Made by a program: the position numbers and the translations under genes. This document shows positions 23,363 to 32,228 of a stretch of DNA of 52,639 nt, piece after piece. Numbering within the stretch: position 1 is the first letter of the stretch; the number at the start of each line of letters is the position of its first letter. Source of the DNA: Streptomyces lacrimifluminis (GTDB lineage Bacteria > Actinomycetota > Actinomycetes > Streptomycetales > Streptomycetaceae); the NCBI RefSeq assembly GCF_014646095.1, contig NZ_BMMU01000016.1:1-52639 (forward strand), read 5' to 3'. Under the pieces are notes generated by a model that ran no database searches, had not been told where the DNA came from, and worked only from the letters and a program-made list of their open reading frames with translations.

Positions 23363-25949
23363 GTGACACCGGCACTGAAGTCAGCGAGCGGTGTCCTGGC
23401 CGCACTGGCGCTCTGTCTGCTGGGCACCGCCCCGGCCCCCGCGGCAGCGGCGACGACTCGTTCCGCCACCGCCGCCGCCCCCCTCCCCCACATCTGGCCG
23501 ACCCCCCAGCAGGTGAGACCCGGCCACGGCACCCACCAGGTCCCGAAGCAGGTCGTCGAGGTCATCGGCCACGCCACCGACCCCGCCGCCCGGACCCTCG
23601 TCGAACGCGTCCTGCGCGACGCCGGCGCCCGCACCATCCGTACCGTCACCGCGGGCAGGCCGATACCCCCCGCCGCCCTCACCCCCCTACGCGATCGGCG
23701 TGCGCTCGTTCGCCGTACCGCTGGACGACATCAGCTACACCGCGTGGAACTGCCCTGCCGACGAGCGGAAGTTCGGCACCGGAGGCGGCGCGGCCGGCAC
23801 CGCGCAGTCGGCCCTCCTCAACTCCGTCGTCAAGGACTTCGTCGACGCGCACGACGACGTGACCCCGCTGGAGATGGTCCCGACCGAGTACTCCGACCTC
23901 GCCGACTCCCCGTACAAGACGGCGCTGCGCGAGCTGCTGCACCCCTCGGTGGTCGTCGAGTGGACCGGCGTCGGAGTCATCGCCCCGACGATCAGCACCG
24001 AACAGGCGCGACAGGCAAAGGAGTTGTTCGGTCACCCGATCCTCATCTGGGACAACTACCCGGTGAACGACTACACCACCAGCCGCCTCCTCCTGGGCCC
24101 CTACACGGGCCGCGAGGCAGGCGTGCCCACCCAGGTCACGGGCATCACCGCCAACCCGATGGTCCAGGCGGAGGCCAGCAGACTCGCCCTGTTCACCTCG
24201 GCGTCCTACGCCTGGAACCCGAAGGCGTACGACCCCCGGACGGCGTTCCTGGCCTCGGTGAAGGACTTCGCGGCGATCGCGCCGAGCTCCACGAGAGCCT
24301 CTCTCCAGATCTTCGCGGAGAACAACTACTCCTCCCTCCTGGACGCCACCGAGTCCCCGGCCCTGACCCCGCTCCTCAAGGCGTTCACGACGGCGTACGA
24401 GGGCGGCGAGGACCTGGGCAGGGCGGCCCGCGCCCTCACCACCTACTTCACGGCGATGGCCGCAGCCCCCGCCGACCTCCGCGCGAACCTCCCCAACCCG
24501 CCCTTCCTGACCGAGACGTCACCGTGGCTCGACAAGCTGGGCGCATACGGCGAGGCAGGCACCACCGCCGTACAGCTGATGCTCGCGCAGACGAACGGTG
24601 CCCCGGACGCGGTCGCGACCCTCTACGCCCGACTCCAGTCGCAGCGCAAGCACCTGGACTCGGTGCCCCAGCAGATCGCCCCGGGCGTACTGGACCGCTT
24701 CCTCTTCGACGCGACCCTGCGAGCGGCCCCCGACCCGGGCCCGGACGCCTCCTTCACCCCGACGTCCCTGTCCCTGCCCCCCGGCGGCAGCGCGACGTCC
24801 ACCCTCACCATCGCCGACAACCGCTCCACCACCGCCACCACGACAACCTGGAGAATCAAGGAGGTTGACGGCCTGACGGTCACCCCGTCGTCCGGCACCG
24901 TCACCGTCCCGGCAGGCGGAGAGGTGACGGCGACCCTGACCTTCACGGCGGCGAGCGGGTCGGCGGCGGGCACAAGATCCGTGGCCGTCACCGGAGATGG
25001 CGACGATCACCTGGTGAGCCGAGCGATCCCCGTACAGATCACCGGAGTCGGCGGAAGCACCCGAGCCCTGACCGCCAACTTCAGTGGCGCGTCGGTCAGT
25101 TCGGTCGACCTGGCCACGGGCACGTCGACGGAGATCCCGGTGGGAAAGAACCCGGGTGAGGTCGTGGTCAGCCCGGACGGCCGTACCGCCTATGCGGCGA
25201 ACCAGGGTTCGGACACGGTGAGCGTCATCGACGTCGCCTCGGCGAAGGTCACGGCGACCGTGGCGGTCGGGGACGTTCCGGCGGGCCTCGCCCTCACCCC
25301 CGACGGCCGCACGCTCTGGGTCGCGGACTACTCCGACGACGCGATCCAGCCGATCGACCTGGCCACCGGCACGGCCGGAGCGCAGATCGCGGTGGGCGAC
25401 GGCCCGGAGAACATGGCGATCACCCCGGACGGCACCACCCTGTACGTGGCGAACATCCACGACAGCACGGTGAGCCCGGTGGACCTGACAACAGGCAGCG
25501 CAGGCTCACCGATCGCCGTCGGACCGAACCCGTTCAACGTGGTCGCGGCTCCCGACGGGCGGACGGTGTACGTGTCCAACTCCGGCGGCTCGACGATCAC
25601 TCCCATCGACACCGCCACGAACGACACCCGCCCGACCTACCTGGTCACCGGTCAGGCGTACGGCCTCGCCGTCTCCCCCGACGGCCGCACCCTCTGGGTC
25701 AGCGCGAGCAACGGTGACACGATCACCCCGCTCGACACGGTGACCGGCGCCCCGGGCACCCCGGTCACCGTCGGCCGCTCCGCCTTCGACATCACCCTCG
25801 ACTGGAACGGCACCACGGCCTACATCACCACAGCCGACGCCGGCACCCTGGTACCGGTGACAACGTCAACGGGGAAGGTAGGCACCCCCCTCAAAACGGG
25901 CGCCTACCCACTGGCCGCGACGGTCACGGGAGTACCGGTCAACTCATAA
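23363..25949 (+). pseudogene. Broken secreted GH84 N-acetylglucosaminidase with NEW3 and beta-propeller domains
   Basis: From GTG 23363 the first frame encodes a signal peptide and the GH20/GH84-type N-terminal domain (PLPHIWPTPQQVRPGHGTHQ), then derails near 23685. The remainder is in another frame, from YAIGVRSFAVPLDDISYTAW onward. That region keeps the catalytic Asp pair (LDDIS), the second half of the barrel and the helical domain, then a NEW3-like beta domain (SLSLPPGGSATSTLTIADN) and a YVTN-type propeller (VVSPDGRTAYAANQGSDTVS) to 25949. The linking domain portion and the first half of the barrel, perhaps 200-250 residues, are missing. A deletion plus frameshift is the simplest reading. 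An internal GTG at 23700 could still make an unsecreted fragment. Confidence 0.8.
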
Positions 25950-25980
25950 ATCCGGACGGTTCACCCGCGCCCGGTTCTTT

Positions 25981-26085
25981 GGGGGCGCGGGGAACTGCGC
26001 GAGCAACCACGACGCACCCGCAGCCAACAAACCAACCGTTCAAGGGGCGCGGGGAACGGTGCGCACCCCCCCCACCCGCAGCCAG
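25981..26085. repeat. Two tandem GGGGCGCGGGGAAC intergenic repeats
   Basis: Copy 1 (25981-26026) and copy 2 (26043-26085) share GGGGCGCGGGGAAC, a GC-rich middle and ACCCGCAGCCA. This is a very common Streptomyces intergenic repeat, usually found just downstream of genes. Here both copies have the same orientation and follow the GH84 pseudogene, facing the convergent gene at 26129. Termination or RNA stabilisation are possible roles. Confidence 0.85.
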
Positions 26086-26128
26086 AAAAGCACCGCACCG
26101 CCAGACGGACCCGGCCCCAAACGGAGTG

Positions 26129-26416
26129 CTACTGCATCTCGGCCCACGGGTCGATGACCGCCGGACGGGCCGGCGCAGCCGCCGCGGCCGGACGGCACGT
26201 GAAGCCGAGCCGAGTCAGCGCGGCGATCATCTCCTTCTCGGTGAAGTCCCGCCGGTCGAGGCGGGTGATGACCGCGCCGACCTGCTTGACGGGGTACTCC
26301 ACGCCACCGATGCCGACGGCCGCACTGGTGATGGGCTCGGGAGCTACCCCGTCCATCTTGTGCGTGACCTCGCTCATGATCAGGTCGAACGGGAATCGGG
26401 CGATCACACAACGCAT
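26129..26416 (-). CDS. Small conserved protein of the cold-shock/helicase locus (SCO5918-like)
   Basis: This 95-residue protein resembles a small Streptomyces family I recall next to DEAD-box helicase and cold-shock genes (S. coelicolor SCO5918 group). It reads MRCVIARFPFDLIMSEVTHK and later YPVKQVGAVITRLDRRDFTE with KEMIAALTRLGFTCRP, then a short Ala/Pro tail. A role in RNA handling with the helicase is suggested only by context. CGGAGG lies before the ATG. It is downstream of the helicase on the same strand with a 145-bp gap. Confidence 0.75.
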   Translation of the reverse strand: MRCVIARFPFDLIMSEVTHKMDGVAPEPITSAAVGIGGVEYPVKQVGAVITRLDRRDFTEKEMIAALTRLGFTCRPAAAAAPARPAVIDPWAEMQ

Positions 26417-26561
26417 GGTGCCTCCGCAGGTCAGAGAAGGGTCCGGGGGTCAGTGGTGCTGGGGCCCGTCAGTCGTTCTGGGCCAGGTGATGCGTGGCGC
26501 CGGTCGGCCTGAACCGACCGGCCGGGTGGCGCCGGTACGACGCCGGGGCTTGGGGCTGGGG

Positions 26562-28112
26562 TCAGCCGGCCTGACGTGCGTCGGAACCCGGGCGCCGGTT
26601 GCGGGGCGCCCTGCGCCGACGGCTGCGTGGCTCGCCGGTGGGATCCTGCTCCGTACGGGGCGACGGGTTACCGCCCGACACACGCGGCGGCTTGGCACCG
26701 CCACCGGTCGGACGCGACGCCTTCTTGGCAGTGCCGCCGCCCGTCGCACGGGTCTTGCCCGCGGCGCCGCCACCCGCGGTGCGCGCCGTGGCCGCACCGC
26801 CCTCGGCGGACCCGCGGCGGGAGCGCGAACCCGAACCGGAACCCGAGCCCGAACCGGACCGGGACCGGGAGGATCTGGACCGGCCGGAGCCGTCGCCCTT
26901 CGGGGCGGACGGCGGGGTCGGGGCCGGGGCCGGGATGACCACGGGTATGCCGGACGGCGTACGGGCTCCGGTGATGCGGGTCAGTTCGGCGGCGCCGGGG
27001 GAGACCTTGGCCGTGTTCGGGTCGACGCCCGCCGCCCGGGTCAGGCTCCGCATCTCGCGGCGCTGCTCGGGCAGGACCAGGGTGACCACGCTGCCGGAGG
27101 CTCCGGCACGGGCCGTACGGCCGCCGCGGTGGAGGTAGTCCTTGGCGCCGCCGGGCGGGTCCACGTTGACGACCAGGTCGAGGTCGTCGATGTGGATGCC
27201 TCGGGCGGCGACGTCGGACGCGACCAGCACGGTGACCTCGCCGGTCTTGAACTGGGCGAGCGTGCGCGTCCGTTGGGGCTGGGAACGACCGCCGTGCAGC
27301 GCTCCCGCACGGACGCCGCTCTTCAGCAGGTGCTTGGTGAGACGGTCGACGCTGCGCCGGGTGTCGAGGAACATCAGCACGCGTCCGTCGCGGGCGGCGA
27401 TCTCGGTGGCGACCGTCTTCTTGTCGACGTCGTCGACGTAGAGCACGTGGTGCTCCATCGTCGTGACGGCGCCGGCGTGCGGGTCGGTCTGGTGCACCAC
27501 CGGCTCGTGCAGGTAGCGGCGGGCGAGCCGGCCGACGTCCGCGTCGAGCGTGGCGGAGAACAGCATGCGCTGCCCCTTGCGCGGCACCTGGTCGAGCAGA
27601 TGCGTGACCTGCGGCAGGAAGCCCATGTCGACCATCTGGTCGGCCTCGTCGAGGACGGTGACGGAGACCCGGTCGAGGCGGCAGTCGCGGCGGTCGACGA
27701 GGTCGCGGAGCCGACCGGGCGTCGCGATGACGACCTCGGTGCCGGCGCCCAGCGCACGGGCCTGACGGGCGATGGGCAGCCCGCCGACGATGGTGGTCAT
27801 CCGCACGCTCATGGCGCGGGCGTGCGGGGTGAGCGCGTCCACGACCTGCTGGGCGAGCTCACGGGTCGGTACGAGGACGAGTGCGAGCGGGCGTCCCGCC
27901 TCGGCGGTCTGTCCGGCGATGCGGGCCAGCATGGCCAGGCCGAAGGCCAGGGTCTTGCCCGAGCCGGTCTGACCACGGCCCATGACGTCGCGGCCCGCGA
28001 GGGTGTCCGGCAGCGTGGCTGCCTGGATCGGGAAAGGAACGGTGATGCCCTCGACGGTGAGGGAGGCCAGCAGCGAGGGCGGCAGGCCCAGGTCGGCGAA
28101 CGACCGGTTCAT
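26562..28112 (-). CDS. DEAD-box RNA helicase
   Basis: A 516-residue ATP-dependent RNA helicase with two RecA-like domains. Motifs in order: Q motif near residues 9-37, motif I GQTGSGKT (47-54), Ia PTRELAQQ (82-89), Ib TPGRL (131-135), II DEAD (155-158), III SAT (186-188), V ARGIHI and VI HRGGRTARAG near 330. The last about 130 residues are a disordered tail rich in Arg, Gly, Ser and Lys, expected to bind RNA non-specifically. Bacterial relatives unwind mRNA or rRNA structure at low temperature. GAGGAAGG precedes ATG 28112. It lies downstream of a cold-shock gene on the same strand with a long leader, so cold induction is likely. Confidence 0.95.
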   Translation of the reverse strand: MNRSFADLGLPPSLLASLTVEGITVPFPIQAATLPDTLAGRDVMGRGQTGSGKTLAFGLAMLARIAGQTAEAGRPLALVLVPTRELAQQVVDALTPHARAMSVRMTTIVGGLPIARQARALGAGTEVVIATPGRLRDLVDRRDCRLDRVSVTVLDEADQMVDMGFLPQVTHLLDQVPRKGQRMLFSATLDADVGRLARRYLHEPVVHQTDPHAGAVTTMEHHVLYVDDVDKKTVATEIAARDGRVLMFLDTRRSVDRLTKHLLKSGVRAGALHGGRSQPQRTRTLAQFKTGEVTVLVASDVAARGIHIDDLDLVVNVDPPGGAKDYLHRGGRTARAGASGSVVTLVLPEQRREMRSLTRAAGVDPNTAKVSPGAAELTRITGARTPSGIPVVIPAPAPTPPSAPKGDGSGRSRSSRSRSGSGSGSGSGSRSRRGSAEGGAATARTAGGGAAGKTRATGGGTAKKASRPTGGGAKPPRVSGGNPSPRTEQDPTGEPRSRRRRAPRNRRPGSDARQAG

Positions 28113-28313
28113 GCAGAACCTTCCTCAATGCGGCACGTCGACAGAATCACGGCAGCGCTCAGCGTCCGCCGCGACAGCGGCGGCACACAGGACAAAAAGG
28201 CCGTGGGGACGGGCCGAAAGGAAACGAGCGGTGAAGGGGATGACCCCCCTGAGAACCAGGGACGGCGACGGGCGACCGGAGTCCGGCGCGAAACCGCCCC
28301 TAAAAAACTGTGA

Positions 28314-28347
28314 GCCGGGGCCCGCACCCCTAGGTGCGGGACCCGGC
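28314..28347 (-). terminator. Terminator hairpin after cold-shock gene
   Basis: Positions 28314-28328 pair with 28333-28347 at 14 of 15 places around a CCTA loop. It follows the cold-shock gene on the minus strand and precedes the helicase leader. Confidence 0.75.
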
Positions 28348-28362
28348 CACAATCACGTGTGT

Positions 28363-28380
28363 CGATCCACTAGTGGATCG
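28363..28380. promoter_or_regulatory. Perfect 18-bp palindrome after cold-shock gene
   Basis: CGATCCACTAGTGGATCG is perfectly self-complementary and lies 16 bp after the cold-shock stop codon. It may fold as part of the 3' end (mRNA protection) or bind a dimeric regulator acting on the helicase. Confidence 0.6.
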
Positions 28381-28395
28381 CCAGGATCACGCGGA

Positions 28396-28599
28396 TCAGG
28401 CGGGGAGAATGTTCTCCGCCTGGGGGCCCTTCTGACCCTGCGTGACGTCGAACGTCACCTTCTGGCCCTCGTGGAGCTCACGGAAGCCCTGCGTGGCGAT
28501 GTTCGAGTAGTGAGCGAAAACGTCGGCGCCGCCGCCGTCCTGCTCGATGAAGCCGAAGCCCTTTTCCGCGTTGAACCACTTCACGGTACCGGTGGCCAT
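28396..28599 (-). CDS. CspA-family cold-shock protein
   Basis: A 67-residue single-domain nucleic-acid chaperone of the cold-shock family, exactly the usual length. It starts MATGTVKWFNAEKGFGFIEQ; RNP1 is KGFGFI (13-18) and RNP2 is VFAHY (27-31). These proteins bind single-stranded RNA and DNA and melt mRNA structure. An excellent AAGGAGA sits seven bases before ATG 28599. About 130 nt of leader with a stable hairpin at 28625-28647 lies upstream, in line with post-transcriptional control of such genes. The DEAD-box helicase follows on the same strand. Confidence 0.97.
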   Translation of the reverse strand: MATGTVKWFNAEKGFGFIEQDGGGADVFAHYSNIATQGFRELHEGQKVTFDVTQGQKGPQAENILPA

Positions 28600-29444
28600 G
28601 TTAAATCTCCTTGGGGCATGCTCGGGGGCCCGCACCGTGCGGACCCCGCGTCGCCGCAATGATTGCCCCGACCGGAGAAGAACACCGAAATCTTTGGGAA
28701 CCACAACTGCAACTGAAAACCACGCTAGCACACAACGTGCCGACGGGGAGCAGCGGCAATGTCACACGTCCGGCGGGAATAGTCTCCGCAGCTCAACGCG
28801 GTCCCAAGCCGTGGGGACGTCCTCGCGGCCGGCCAGGGCAGCCGCAGCCGTCAGGCACCCCGGCCGCAGCCCCTCAGCGGCGTCCCGATCTTCGAGCAGG
28901 GCCGTCGGTCACCCGTGCGGCGAAGGCGCCGGGTACCGCAGCTCTTGGATCTCCTCGGGCTTCACGAACCGTCGCCCGAGGAACTCTGCTGTCCGCCCGA
29001 GTTCCGGTCGGAGCGGGACGACCTGCGCAGCGCCTCGCCGGCCGTCAGCGTCACGCGGGCCACCCCGCGCACCCAGCGCGGCCCGCCTCGCGACGCCCAC
29101 ACGACACAGACGCATCCTCCGACGACCAGCACGAGGACGCCGATCGGGCGAGCATCTCCACGCTCTTCCCCCGCTCCACGGCCCTTCGGGTGCGGGACCC
29201 GGCATCCGGCATCCGGCATCTTGCTCAGTTCATGACACCGTCCGCCGCAGCCGTGCCTCCGGGGCGGCGCCCGCGACGAACGTGCAGGCGGTGTTCACCG
29301 CCCGGTCGTCGCGGCAACGCCGCCGTCGGGGTGCCGCCGAAGGTTCATGGCGCACCTTTTACGGAGGCCTTACGGAGACGAAAGGCTGCGGCCACCACCC
29401 GTCTCCGTATCCCTCCTCGACGACTCCCCGTCGCGTCAGGAGGC
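28600..29444. other. Cold-shock 5' leader and gene-poor region
   Basis: The left 140 bp are the leader and promoter region of the cold-shock gene, with an 11-bp-arm hairpin at 28625-28647 (one G-U type pair). The rest, about 700 bp up to the DUF4142 gene, contains no gene I can support, only coding-like fragments at 28909-29219 on the minus strand that may be a decayed small gene. Confidence 0.45.
28911..29219 (-). pseudogene. Possible decayed small gene
   Basis: One minus-strand frame gives RPIGVLVLVVGGCVCVVWAS, resembling a membrane helix, followed by RGVARVTLTAGEALRRSSRS. Another frame, further on, gives FLGRRFVKPEEIQELRYPAP to a stop near 28909. Together they read like one small membrane protein broken by a frameshift. 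I cannot name a family, and neither frame has a good start, so this is tentative. Confidence 0.25.
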
Positions 29445-30191
29445 ATGGTGCGTTTCACCCGGAGCTCGACCGGCACCCTTTTCGTGGGTGGCGCGCTGGG
29501 CCTGACCCTGGCCGCGCTCGCCTATCCCGCCGTGCTCGGTGTCCAGAACGTTTCCAGTTCGCCCTCGCGAATCGTCGCGCAGACCTCCGCCGGGCCGTTG
29601 ACGGAGGCCGACCGCGACTTCGTGGTGAAGGTGCGGGCGGCCGGCCTCTGGGAGTACCCGGTCGGGCAGATGGCGATCGCGAAGGGGACCTCGCCGGCCG
29701 TCGTCACCGCCGGGCGGCATCTCGTCGCCGGACACGCGGCGCTGGACGCGACCGTGCGGCGGATCGCTCCGCAGCTCGGGGTCACCCTTCCCAACCTGCC
29801 CAGTCCGCAGCAGCAGGGGTTCGTCTCCACGCTGACCTCGGACAGCAGGGGGACGCGGTTCGACAGCGACTTCGCCAACATCCTGCGCATCACCCACGGG
29901 TCGATCTTCAACACCGTCGCCAAGATCCGGTCGACCACCAGGAACACGCTCGTACGCGCCCTCGCCGACCAGGCCAACACCACCGTCCTGGACCACATCT
30001 CGGTCATGGAGAAGACCGGGCTCGTCAATTTCGACACCGTGCTCTTCCAGGAGACCACCCCGCCGAAACTGCCCGCCTCCGAGGTCACCCCGCCGGTCCC
30101 CGTGCCGGGCGCACCGACGGTCGTCCTCACTGCGCCACCGGACAACGCCTTCAGCCCCTCCGCGAGCCCGACCGGTCCTACGGCGGGGTGA
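29445..30191 (+). CDS. Exported DUF4142 protein
   Basis: This 248-residue protein has an N-terminal hydrophobic segment (about residues 9-33, LFVGGALGLTLAALAYPAVL), so it is exported or membrane-anchored. It then carries a DUF4142 region, a ferritin-like helical bundle of unknown function: LTEADRDFVVKVRAAGLWEY, GRHLVAGHAALDATVRRIAP and FANILRITHGSIFNTVAKIR. The C-terminus is Pro-rich and probably unstructured. AGGAGG at 29438-29443 is one base before ATG 29445 but four before GTG 29448, so GTG 29448 may be the real start. The stop is 17 bp from that of the convergent alpha-glucosidase. Confidence 0.85.
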   Translation: MVRFTRSSTGTLFVGGALGLTLAALAYPAVLGVQNVSSSPSRIVAQTSAGPLTEADRDFVVKVRAAGLWEYPVGQMAIAKGTSPAVVTAGRHLVAGHAALDATVRRIAPQLGVTLPNLPSPQQQGFVSTLTSDSRGTRFDSDFANILRITHGSIFNTVAKIRSTTRNTLVRALADQANTTVLDHISVMEKTGLVNFDTVLFQETTPPKLPASEVTPPVPVPGAPTVVLTAPPDNAFSPSASPTGPTAG

Positions 30192-30208
30192 CTCCCGCAC
30201 TCATGGCC

Positions 30209-31918
30209 TCAGTTTCCGAGCCAGGCCGTCGTGTCCGGGCCCAGGCGGCCGTCCTCCTCCAGCGGTGCGCTGCTCAACAGGACTTCCCCGGGCGGCAGTT
30301 CGACCGGCCCGGCCGTCAGGTTCGTCACGCAGCGCCAGGTGTCCGTGCGGGTGAGGTCGAGGACACCGGGGGCGGATTCCGCCGCCCAGGTCAGGTCCTC
30401 GCCGTCCAGCAGACGGCGGCGCAGGGCGAGGGCCGTGCGGTACAGCTCCAGGGTCGAGCCCTCGACCCCGTCCTGTGCCTCGACGGCGTACGACGCGAAT
30501 CCCGGCGGCTGCGGCAGCCAGGCACCGCCCGCGCCGAAGCCGTACGACGGGCCGGTCGTCGTCCACGGCAGCGGCACCCGGCAGCCGTCACGGCCCTTGC
30601 TGGTGTGCGCCGACTGTTCCCAGATCGGGTCCTGGAGGGCCGCGGCGGGCAGGTCGGCCACCTCCGGGAGGCCCAGTTCCTCGCCCTGGTAGACGTACGC
30701 CGAACCCGGCAGCGCCAGCATCAGGAGCGTGGCCGCCCGGGCCCGGCGCAGGCCGGCCGTCTCGTCGACCGGCGGGGCGGTGCCGTCCGACAGGAGCCAG
30801 GCGTTCAGGTCGGTGCCCGGCGGGAGTGTCAGGCGGGAGGCGTGGCGTACGACGTCGTGGTTGGAGAGGACCCAGGTCGCCGAGGCGCCCGCCGAGTGGG
30901 CCGTGGCGAGGGAGTCGGTGATGACCCGACGCAGTTGCTCCGCGTCCCAACCAGCTTGCAGGTACTCGAAGTTGAAGGCCTGGCCGAGTTCGTCCGGGCG
31001 GGCGTACAGGGCGCGGCGGGCGCCCGGGACCCAGGCCTCGGCGACCGCCATCCGGGGCGGGGTGTAGGCGTCGAAGATCTTGCGCCAGTCGCGGTAGACC
31101 TCGTGGACCTCGTCGCGGTCGAAGAAGGGGTGCGTTCCGGGTGGGAGGGCGGTCAGTGCCTCCGCGCCGCTCAGTTCGGGAGCGCCCAGGTCACGCAGCG
31201 GCACGTCGAGGTCCTTCGCCAGGGCGTGGGCGACGTCGATACGGAAGCCGTCCACGCCCCGGTCGGACCAGAAGCGGAGCGTGGTGCGGAAGTCGGCGCG
31301 GACCTCCTCGTTGGCCCAGTTGAGGTCGGGCTGTTCGGGCGTGAAGAGGTGCAGATACCACTGGCCGTCGGGCGCCTGGTCCGCCTCCACCCGCTTCCAG
31401 GCGCTGCCCCCGAACACCGACTGCCAGTCGGTGGGGGGCAGTTCGCCGTGCTCACCCCGCCCGTCGCGGAAGACGTAGCGGTCGCGGGCCGGGGAGCCGG
31501 GGGCCGAGCGCAGCGCCTCCTCGAACCACACGTGCCGGCGCGAGGTGTGGTTGGGGACGATGTCGACCATGACCTTGAGGGCAAGCCGGTGTGCCTCGGC
31601 GACCATGGCGTCGAAGTCCTCGAGGGAACCGAGGCGGGCGTCGACGTCACGGTAGTCGGCGACGTCGTAGCCTCCGTCGGCCAGTTCGGAGGGGTAGAAG
31701 GGGCTGAGCCAGAGGGCGTCCACGCCCAGTGTGCTCAGATGCGTCAGGCGCCGGGTGATGCCCCTCAGGTCGCCCAGTCCGTCGCCGTCGGCGTCGGCGA
31801 AGCTGCGCGGATACACCTGGTAGAAGACGGCCTGGCGCCACCAGTCGGGGTCCCGGGAGGAGAGGTCCGGCGACTGCGCGTACGGCTGCGACCGGCGGTC
31901 AGGCATGGGTTCGGACAC
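30209..31918 (-). CDS. GH13 alpha-glucosidase
   Basis: A 569-residue glycoside hydrolase of family 13, probably an exo-acting alpha-glucosidase releasing glucose from short malto- or isomalto-oligosaccharides in the cytoplasm (no signal peptide). The barrel motifs are present: DIVPNHTS, GFRIDVAH with the nucleophile Asp near residue 227, MAVAEAWV with the acid/base Glu near 293, and LSNHDVVR with the transition-state Asp near 353. The N-terminal WWRQAVFYQVYPRSFADADG is typical of the GH13 oligosaccharide hydrolases. GTG 31918 is favoured because AGGAGAC lies five bases upstream; an ATG at 31906 is the alternative. No sugar transporter or regulator is adjacent. Confidence 0.93.
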   Translation of the reverse strand: MSEPMPDRRSQPYAQSPDLSSRDPDWWRQAVFYQVYPRSFADADGDGLGDLRGITRRLTHLSTLGVDALWLSPFYPSELADGGYDVADYRDVDARLGSLEDFDAMVAEAHRLALKVMVDIVPNHTSRRHVWFEEALRSAPGSPARDRYVFRDGRGEHGELPPTDWQSVFGGSAWKRVEADQAPDGQWYLHLFTPEQPDLNWANEEVRADFRTTLRFWSDRGVDGFRIDVAHALAKDLDVPLRDLGAPELSGAEALTALPPGTHPFFDRDEVHEVYRDWRKIFDAYTPPRMAVAEAWVPGARRALYARPDELGQAFNFEYLQAGWDAEQLRRVITDSLATAHSAGASATWVLSNHDVVRHASRLTLPPGTDLNAWLLSDGTAPPVDETAGLRRARAATLLMLALPGSAYVYQGEELGLPEVADLPAAALQDPIWEQSAHTSKGRDGCRVPLPWTTTGPSYGFGAGGAWLPQPPGFASYAVEAQDGVEGSTLELYRTALALRRRLLDGEDLTWAAESAPGVLDLTRTDTWRCVTNLTAGPVELPPGEVLLSSAPLEEDGRLGPDTTAWLGN

Positions 31919-32067
31919 TCGATGTCTCCTAGCTGTGGCACTTCTCCGGCGACAAGCCCAACTCTGTCCACTTCGCCGGGACCGTGAACCCCCGCGCCCC
32001 CGGAACACACCCTTCCTTGTGTGCCGGAATGGTGATGAACCGCGAACATTCTTTTCATTCCCGCAAG

Positions 32068-32096
32068 TTGACACTCCGGTCCGCACGATTCACGAT
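32068..32096 (+). promoter_or_regulatory. Possible promoter of the LAXTG-protein gene
   Basis: TTGACA at 32068-32073 and CACGAT at 32091-32096 are separated by 17 bp, a plausible housekeeping-type -35/-10 pair about 130 bp upstream of the wall-anchored protein gene. The -10 box is weak. Confidence 0.4.
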
Positions 32097-32228
32097 GTGC
32101 AAACGCTGTGGCGCATATGACAGATGAGCCCGGCGTTCCGCACACCAGACTCCCTCGGCACGGCCCGGCCGCACCGCGCTGCCCTCCCGCCGTACCCGGG
32201 TTCTCGCACACGCCAAGATGGGATCCGC

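Larger units (their letters stand above)
28113..28395 (-). promoter_or_regulatory. Intergenic leader region between cold-shock gene and helicase
   Basis: This 283-bp gap holds the palindrome and terminator hairpin just after the cold-shock gene and then about 200 bp that should contain the helicase promoter and a long 5' untranslated region, as is usual for cold-inducible helicases. A GCCGCCGCTG/CGCGGCGGAC-type hairpin lies near 28160. I cannot define promoter hexamers with confidence. Confidence 0.4.

Noticed and set aside
26154..28313. A 719-codon plus-strand open frame
   Set aside because: It is antisense to the DEAD-box helicase, whose motifs are complete on the minus strand. Its translation is Arg/Gly/Val-rich with no domain.
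28547..31987. A 1,146-codon plus-strand open frame
   Set aside because: It spans the cold-shock leader and overlaps the DUF4142 and alpha-glucosidase genes in wrong frames; no domain is present.
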